A DNA stretch of 64,000 bases from Hymenobacter sp. 5317J-9 (GTDB lineage: Bacteria; Bacteroidota; Bacteroidia; Cytophagales; Hymenobacteraceae): positions 5,022,001-5,086,000 of the forward strand of contig NZ_CP095050.1 of assembly GCF_022921075.1 (NCBI RefSeq), written 5' to 3'. Position numbers and translations under genes: made by a program. The notes beneath the pieces were generated by a model. That model searched no databases and was not told the DNA's origin. It worked only from the letters and a program-made list of their open reading frames with translations. Shown here piece after piece: positions 58,743 to 64,000 of this stretch. Every line of letters begins with the position of its first letter. Positions within the stretch are counted from its first letter, which is position 1.

Positions 58743-59633
58743 ATGGATACCGCACAAGCCACCACTTTTCGCCGCATCTTTCAGGTGATTGACGGCAACC
58801 GAAAGGCCGTAGGCGACGGCTTCCAGGTGACCAGCCCCATGCCGGGGCCGCGCATCCGCCAGCTCAGCCCCTTCCTGCTCATCGACCACATCGGGCCCAT
58901 GGCCATTGCGCCCAGCGACCAGCCGCTGGGCTCGCCGCCCCATCCCCACCGCGGCTTCGAAACCGTGACCATTATGTATCAGGGCGTGCTGGCCCACCGC
59001 GACACGGCTGGCCACCAAGGCAACATCGGCCCCGGCGACGTGCAGTGGATGACGGCCGGCGCCGGCCTCCTGCACGAGGAGATGTACGAGAAGGAGTTCA
59101 CCCGCCGCGGCGGCACCCTGGAAATGGTGCAGCTCTGGGTAAACATGCCCAAAAAGGACAAAATGGCGCCCGCCAACTACCAGGACATTCCTTCCTCGGC
59201 CATCAAGACCTTGCCCACGCCCGACGGGCAGGGCACCATCCGCGTCATCGCGGGCAGCTACGAGGGCGTGACCGGCCCCGCCGGCACGTTCTCGCCCCTG
59301 ACCATGCTCGACGTACACCTGCCCAAGGGCAGCGAGTTCACGCTCAAGCTGCCGCAGGACTACAACGTTGGCCTCTACATTGTGAAGGGCGACGTGCTGC
59401 TGCACGGCAACCGCCCGGCGGCCACCAAGCAGCTGGTGGTGCTGGGCTGGGATTCAGAAGAAGCCCACATCACCGCCACCGAAGACAGCATCGTGCTGGT
59501 CCTGGCCGGCGAGCCCATTGAAGAGCCGCTGGCCACCTACGGCCCCTTCGTGATGAACACCAACAAGGAGCTGGTGCAAGCCATTGCTGACTATGAGAGT
59601 GGGGCCATGGGCAAGTTTGAGGACGACGAGTAG
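58743..59633 (+). CDS. Pirin family protein
   Basis: A 296-residue two-cupin protein. The metal site is in HPHRGFETVTIMYQG, with the late His/Glu in TAGAGLLHEEMYE; the C-terminal half is the second cupin (FTLKLPQDYNVGLYIVKGDVL). Bacterial pirins include quercetinases and regulators of pyruvate metabolism; the activity of this one is not predictable. Likely cytoplasmic. Confidence 0.92.
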   Translation: MDTAQATTFRRIFQVIDGNRKAVGDGFQVTSPMPGPRIRQLSPFLLIDHIGPMAIAPSDQPLGSPPHPHRGFETVTIMYQGVLAHRDTAGHQGNIGPGDVQWMTAGAGLLHEEMYEKEFTRRGGTLEMVQLWVNMPKKDKMAPANYQDIPSSAIKTLPTPDGQGTIRVIAGSYEGVTGPAGTFSPLTMLDVHLPKGSEFTLKLPQDYNVGLYIVKGDVLLHGNRPAATKQLVVLGWDSEEAHITATEDSIVLVLAGEPIEEPLATYGPFVMNTNKELVQAIADYESGAMGKFEDDE

Positions 59634-59660
59634 AGCTAAATCGCAATTCGGAGCATAAAA

Positions 59661-59769
59661 AAGAGCGTCATGCAGAGCGCCAGCGAAGCATCTCGCGTGC
59701 AGCAGTAATCCAATCGACTGATTTACTGCTGCACGCGAGATGCTTCGCTGGCGCTCTGCATGACGTCTT
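59661..59769. repeat. Long inverted repeat, GTCATGCAGAGC variant (copy 5)
   Basis: Arms start GTCATGCAGAGCGCCAGCGA, about 45 bases, perfectly inverted around a TCCAATCGACTGA-type loop. Both arms differ from the main family at the same places, so pairing is kept. Confidence 0.9.
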
Positions 59770-59787
59770 GATATTCAAGCGTCGGCG

Positions 59788-61440
59788 CTACCGGCTGCTG
59801 TAGCGCTGGCCGAAAAAGTCGCCCTTGTTCCACGTCGGGCGCGCGGGGTTCTGGGCTACCTGATAGCCGATGAGGAAGCAGAGCTGCACGTATTTCTTGG
59901 CGGCATCGAAGTCGAACTGGCCGTTGATGTCGTCCTGCGGCTTGTGGTAGGTGACGGCGCGCCACTTCTGCACTTCCTCGCTGAGGTTGTTTTTGCCGTC
60001 GGCGGTTTTGTTGCCGTATTTGATGTGCAGGGCCGGAATGCCGGCCGTCACGAAGCTGTACTGGTCGCTGCGGATGAAGCGGTTTTGCTCGGGCTCGGGG
60101 TCTTCTTCCAGGGTTACGTTCATGTAAGCGGCCGCCTTTTTTACCGGTTCGATGAGCGTGGAATGCGGCGCGCCCAGCGCCACCACGCTCAGCAGCGGGG
60201 CAATGAGCGTGGGCATGTCCATGTTCACGTCGGCCACAATCCGGGCCTTGGGCACCGTGGGATTGGCCGCAAAGGCTGCCGAGCCCAGCAGGCCCAGTTC
60301 CTCGCCGGTCATGAACACGAAGAGCATCGTGCGCTTGGGTTTCTCCTTCAGCTTGGAGTAGATTTTGGCGATTTCGAGCACGCACGACACACCCGAGGCG
60401 TTGTCGTGGGCGCCGTTGTTGATGGAGTCGCCCTTCACCGGGGCCGTGATGCCGAGGTGGTCGAGGTGGGCGGAATGCACCACGTACTCATCTTTCAGCT
60501 TAGCGTCGGAGCCAGTAAATTTGCCCACCACGTTGTAGCTCTCAATGTCCTGGTAAGTGGATTGGGCGCTGGCCGTCACGGTGACTTTCAGCGCGGCCGA
60601 AGCCGGCTTGCCGCCTTTGATGGAGGCAAACACCTGCACGGTATCCAGCGACGCGGTTTGCAGGAAGCGCTGCAGCGTGGCGGCGCTCACGGCCCCATAA
60701 AACTGCTGCTTGCTGCCCGCGGCGAAGGTGCGCGACACCGCCACCTTGCCATTGGGCCCCAACACGCTGTAGGTACCGGTTTTGATATTGGGCAGGGGGC
60801 CGGCGTGGGCCGAGGCCAGCATCAGGCCCACGGCGCCGTGCTGCACGGCCGCCTTCAGCAGCCCCGCCAAATCCTGGCTGGCCGAGGCTACCGTGGAAGC
60901 AAACGTGCGAGGCGCCCCACGCACTATCACCACGATTTTGCCCTTCACATCAAGGCCTTTGTAATCGTCGTAGCCCAGTTCAGGCGCGCTGATGCCGTAG
61001 CCGGCGAAGGCCAGCGGCGCGTTCGTGACGATGGTGGCCGGCAGCTCGGGGCTGGGGTATACCACGTAGTCCTGGCCCAGCGTCAGCGGGATGGCGGCGC
61101 CTTTGGCATCGCGGGCCGCGAACGTGGCGTCGCCCTTCAGGAAAGCCCGGCGCAGGCGCACTTTCTGAATGTAGGTGCCGCCTTCACCGGCGGGCTGCGC
61201 GCCCAGGTCCTTGAGCTGCTTGGTCACGTAGTCGACGGCCATTTGGTAGCCGGGCGTGCCGGCTTTGCGGCCCTGCAGCTTGTCGTCGGCCAGGTAGGCA
61301 ATGTGGGCTTTGATGTCAGTCGGTTGCACCTGGTCGAGGGCCTGCTTGACGGGCGCGGGCACTATGAGCGGGGCTTGCGCCTGGGCACGGGCGCTGAGCA
61401 GCAACGACGCGGCAGCGCTTACTAAAAGAAAGTTTTTCAT
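59788..61440 (-). CDS. M28 family metallopeptidase, exported
   Basis: A 550-residue protein with a signal peptide (MKNFLLVSAAASLLLSARAQA). Two-zinc ligands are visible: His in SAHLDHLG, bridging Asp in NNGAHDNASGV, Glu pair in FMTGEELGLLG, Asp in VNMDMP and His in TYHKPQDD. A protease-associated domain (about 130-270, TNAPLAFAGYGI ... VGLMLASA) is inserted. Expected aminopeptidase activity in the periplasm or at the outer membrane. Confidence 0.92.
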   Translation of the reverse strand: MKNFLLVSAAASLLLSARAQAQAPLIVPAPVKQALDQVQPTDIKAHIAYLADDKLQGRKAGTPGYQMAVDYVTKQLKDLGAQPAGEGGTYIQKVRLRRAFLKGDATFAARDAKGAAIPLTLGQDYVVYPSPELPATIVTNAPLAFAGYGISAPELGYDDYKGLDVKGKIVVIVRGAPRTFASTVASASQDLAGLLKAAVQHGAVGLMLASAHAGPLPNIKTGTYSVLGPNGKVAVSRTFAAGSKQQFYGAVSAATLQRFLQTASLDTVQVFASIKGGKPASAALKVTVTASAQSTYQDIESYNVVGKFTGSDAKLKDEYVVHSAHLDHLGITAPVKGDSINNGAHDNASGVSCVLEIAKIYSKLKEKPKRTMLFVFMTGEELGLLGSAAFAANPTVPKARIVADVNMDMPTLIAPLLSVVALGAPHSTLIEPVKKAAAYMNVTLEEDPEPEQNRFIRSDQYSFVTAGIPALHIKYGNKTADGKNNLSEEVQKWRAVTYHKPQDDINGQFDFDAAKKYVQLCFLIGYQVAQNPARPTWNKGDFFGQRYSSR

Positions 61441-61451
61441 GGATAAATGGT

Positions 61452-61605
61452 GTAGAGACGCAATATCTTGCGTCTCGTCGTTGAACGACTTGTGCCTGCA
61501 TGGCGCGAACGAAACCCGACAATCCTTGAGACGGCGCGGACGACGAGACGCAAAATATTGCGTCTCTACCTCGTTCAGGATTGAGACGCAAATATGCGTC
61601 TCTAC
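61452..61605. repeat. Cluster of GAGACGCAATAT-type palindromes
   Basis: Three units: 61452-61481, 61540-61569 and 61583-61605, each with GAGACGCAA...TTGCGTCTC-type pairing. The first two also pair with each other (outer GTAGAGACGCAA and TTGCGTCTCTAC). The stop codon of the DUF1028 gene (61602-61604) lies in the third unit. Confidence 0.75.
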
Positions 61606-62597
61606 AGCGCCAGAATCTGCTTCAATTCCGCATCGGTCACCGTGAGCAGGCCTACTTTGGGCAGGCGTTGGGTGAGGGTGCGCCAGTTGGGCTCCTGCTT
61701 GAAAATGGGTCGCAGCAAGGCCATGGCCGCCGGCACCTGCTGCTTGTTGGCCAGCGTGATGGCGTGCCAGTACTTCATTTCCAGGTTTTGCGGGAACATC
61801 CTTTCGGCGGCTTGGTACTCGTTGATGGCCAGGGGCATGTCGTTTTTCTCCACGGCCAGGTCGCCGGCGTTCATGTGGTCGTAGGCGCGCTGCAGGCTCA
61901 GGAGGCGGTGCAGCTCGGGCAGCGGCGCGGCGCTGTCTTCCACGCGCAGGTCAATGAGGCGGTCGGCCCAGGGGCCTTCGGTGGCGGTGCCGCGCACCAC
62001 GAGTAGGGCCGCCGACTGCCGGCCGCGAATGTCGCCGCCGGCGGCCTGGGCAGCATCCAGGGCAGCCAGCGCCCGCTCGGCCAGGGGCAGTTTGGCGTTT
62101 TGCCCGTAGGCTTTGGCCATGGCGGGCCACACGGTGGCGTTGAGCATCATGTTAGCCTGCACCGAAAACTGGTTGCCCTGCTGGTGGCCGGCCATGTCGA
62201 CGCACTTCTTGCCGGTGTGCGTGGCCACGCGGCCTTGGTTGTCGAGGATGGCGACCTGGCGCACCTCGCGGGCTTCATCATTCGAGAGCAGCTCATCCAG
62301 CGCCTGCTGGGCCGATTTTCCGATTTTCAGCAAAGCCAGACCGCGCAGGCCGAATGACTTGTTGGTAAACGACTGCGTGGCCACCACGCCCACGCCGGCC
62401 TCGCCCCAGCTTACCGACGTGCCCACCGAAAACCAGTGGCTTTGCACGGCCACGGCCATTTCACCGGTGGCGGGGTCGCGCGCCACAATGCTGAACGTGT
62501 GCGCGAACGGGTCGGTGGCAGAATACATCTGGGCGGCGGCGGGCAAGCGCAATAGCAGGACCAGAAGAACGAGTAAGGAGTAACGGTTGAGCAACAT
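61602..62597 (-). CDS. DUF1028 domain protein
   Basis: A 331-residue exported protein from the ATG at 62597 (MLLNRYSLLVLLVLLLRLPAAA). The DUF1028 core resembles Ntn-hydrolase folds: HTFSIVARDPATGEMAVAVQSHWFSVG, GVGVVATQSFTN and the GNQFSVQANMM segment. The C-terminus (about 260-330) adds TPR-like helices. The reaction is unknown. Its stop is in a repeated palindrome. Confidence 0.85.
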   Translation of the reverse strand: MLLNRYSLLVLLVLLLRLPAAAQMYSATDPFAHTFSIVARDPATGEMAVAVQSHWFSVGTSVSWGEAGVGVVATQSFTNKSFGLRGLALLKIGKSAQQALDELLSNDEAREVRQVAILDNQGRVATHTGKKCVDMAGHQQGNQFSVQANMMLNATVWPAMAKAYGQNAKLPLAERALAALDAAQAAGGDIRGRQSAALLVVRGTATEGPWADRLIDLRVEDSAAPLPELHRLLSLQRAYDHMNAGDLAVEKNDMPLAINEYQAAERMFPQNLEMKYWHAITLANKQQVPAAMALLRPIFKQEPNWRTLTQRLPKVGLLTVTDAELKQILAL

Positions 62598-62813
62598 AGG
62601 TGGGAATTTGATGAGAATGAGTGAGTGCCGAACGAGGAAAGCCGGCCACACATCTGCGGCTAGCAACACGCCCTAAAGATTGTGTTAGCCCAAAAGTTTT
62701 GGGGTGCAACTTCGGCCAGAAAAGCCAAAACGCTGCAGAATTTGCAAAAAATCATCACTTTTATTCCACATTATTAATCACCTTTGGGCATTCACCCTTC
62801 AAAATATCATTGC

Positions 62814-64000
62814 ATGAAAACTGCCACTCGTTGCCTGTTGACAGGCCTGATTTCACTGGCCCTTGCTTCGGCCGGGCGCGCCCAGCAGTTCACGCCGCAG
62901 GTGCAGGAATTCATCAAGGTGAACGCGCCCACGGTGGCCCTCGTCGATGCCAAGATGATTGACGGCACCGGCCGCCCCGCCCAGCTGCACCAAACCGTGC
63001 TGCTGCAAGGCGGTCGCATCACGCAGGTGGGGCCGCTGAAAAAAGTAAAGGTGCCGGCCAGTGCGCAGGTCATCAATTGCGCGGGCAAAACGTTGATTCC
63101 GGGCTTGGTGATGCTGCACGAGCACCTCTACTACACCATGCCCGCGGGCCCGTTTTTCAACATCGCCCAGATGCCCTACTCCTTCCCGCGGCTGTACCTG
63201 GCCGGGGGCGCCACCACCATCCGCACGGCCGGCAGCATCGAGCCGCAGACCGATTTGGCCATCAAACGCCTGATTTCGGAAGGCAAGGTCATCGGGCCCG
63301 ACATGGACGTGACCGCGCCCTACATGGAGGAGCCCGGCATGGACATTCCGGCCCTGAACACCATCAAAGGCCCCGAGGACGCGGCGGCCAGCACCAAGTT
63401 CTGGGCCGATAAGGGCTGCACTTCATTCAAGATGTACATGCACGCCACCCGCGCCGACCTGGCCGCCGTGGTGCGCGAAGCCCACGCCCGCCAGCTCAAA
63501 GTAACCGGCCACCTGTGCGGCATCAGCTACCGCGAGGCGGCCGAAATGGGCATCGACAATCTGGAACACGGCTTCATGGCCAGTTCCGACTTCGTGCCCA
63601 ACAAAGCCGCCGACGCCTGCGACTACCCCGCCGCCCGCCAGAGCCTGCTGCGCCTGCCCCAAAACAGCCCCGACATGGCCAGCCTCATCAAGTTTCTGGT
63701 GAGCAAGCACGTGGCCCTCACTTCCACGCTCACCGTGTTTGAGCCCTACACGGGCCGCGAGGTGGTGCTGGGAGGCGGCCTCGAATCCCTGATTCCGCAG
63801 TTGCAGGAGCGCGAGCAAACCACTTGGCAGCAAAACCAGCAGCGCGACACCGCCAGCGTGCGCCTCTTCAAGAAGAACATGGCCTGGGAAAAGCAGTTTC
63901 ACGACGCCGGCGGCCTGTTGGTGGCCGGCACCGACCCCACCGGCGCGGGCCGCACCATTGCCGGCTACGCCAACCGCCGCCAGCTGGAGCTGCTGGTTGA
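62814..64000 (+). CDS. Amidohydrolase family protein, 3' part outside the window
   Basis: Open from the ATG at 62814 to the window end (395 complete codons). A signal peptide (MKTATRCLLTGLISLALASA) is followed by the amidohydrolase fold: metal ligands in VMLHEHLY (His102, His104), a candidate carboxylated Lys in SFKMYM, His in VTGHLCG and NLEHGF, and Asp in AGTDPTG near the edge. Exported amidohydrolases of this kind cleave amide bonds of unknown metabolites. The near -7 box CACCTTTG lies about 30 bases before the start. Confidence 0.88.
   Translation, partial: MKTATRCLLTGLISLALASAGRAQQFTPQVQEFIKVNAPTVALVDAKMIDGTGRPAQLHQTVLLQGGRITQVGPLKKVKVPASAQVINCAGKTLIPGLVMLHEHLYYTMPAGPFFNIAQMPYSFPRLYLAGGATTIRTAGSIEPQTDLAIKRLISEGKVIGPDMDVTAPYMEEPGMDIPALNTIKGPEDAAASTKFWADKGCTSFKMYMHATRADLAAVVREAHARQLKVTGHLCGISYREAAEMGIDNLEHGFMASSDFVPNKAADACDYPAARQSLLRLPQNSPDMASLIKFLVSKHVALTSTLTVFEPYTGREVVLGGGLESLIPQLQEREQTTWQQNQQRDTASVRLFKKNMAWEKQFHDAGGLLVAGTDPTGAGRTIAGYANRRQLELLV

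Overview
The window comes from a GC-rich member of the Bacteroidota, most likely a Hymenobacter or close relative in the Cytophagales. The evidence is a gliding-motility lipoprotein (gldH) beside a ricT-like PSP1 gene, several secreted proteins with a C-terminal type IX secretion (T9SS) sorting domain, a rsfS-ftsH cluster with an adjacent LUD-domain gene, a GWxTD protein beside rlmB, and promoter boxes of the Bacteroidota type (TAnnTTTG) with no clear Shine-Dalgarno sequences. I see no rRNA, tRNA, CRISPR array, insertion sequence, phage or plasmid gene. This is ordinary chromosome with a large share of exported proteins.

Layout. 1-9.5 kb: a partial DUF1801 gene, a GH43 glycosidase, a secreted Ser/Lys-rich protein and a very large alpha-2-macroglobulin gene broken by one frameshift. 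9.7-16.5 kb: an outer-membrane barrel protein, a DinB-like protein, a secreted unknown, a disordered hydrophilic protein, a cold-shock protein, gldH and ricT. 16.9-26.6 kb: tandem M57 metalloprotease lipoproteins, a subtilisin-like T9SS cargo, an NHL propeller, a zinc alcohol dehydrogenase, a propeller protein, lpxH and a LUD protein. 26.8-31.3 kb: a CarboxypepD-like protein, ftsH, rsfS and birA. 31.5-38.8 kb: a metalloprotease/beta-helix T9SS protein coupled to a propeller/PKD T9SS protein, then a T9SS cupredoxin. 39-49.3 kb: a DUF2723 membrane protein, GWxTD, rlmB, manC, kdsD and recQ. 49.6-64 kb: an M3 peptidase, an EamA protein, a second propeller/beta-helix T9SS pair, a bacilliredoxin, a GH43 lipoprotein, pirin, an M28 peptidase, a DUF1028 protein and a truncated amidohydrolase.

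The most notable observation is at 56.4 kb. A (CT)15 dinucleotide tract lies in the signal-peptide core of the beta-helix surface protein. The only good ATG start, downstream of a plausible promoter, is out of frame with the mature protein at 15 units and would be in frame at 14 or 17. This has the design of a phase-variable surface protein. The related module at 31.5 kb also has its signal peptide out of frame with its mature chain, so in both modules the lead gene reads as disconnected from export in this sequence.

A second theme is a set of long intergenic inverted repeats (about 60-185 nt), each immediately 3' of a gene. Most share a GTCATGCTGAGC-type core, and their arms have changed together between copies.
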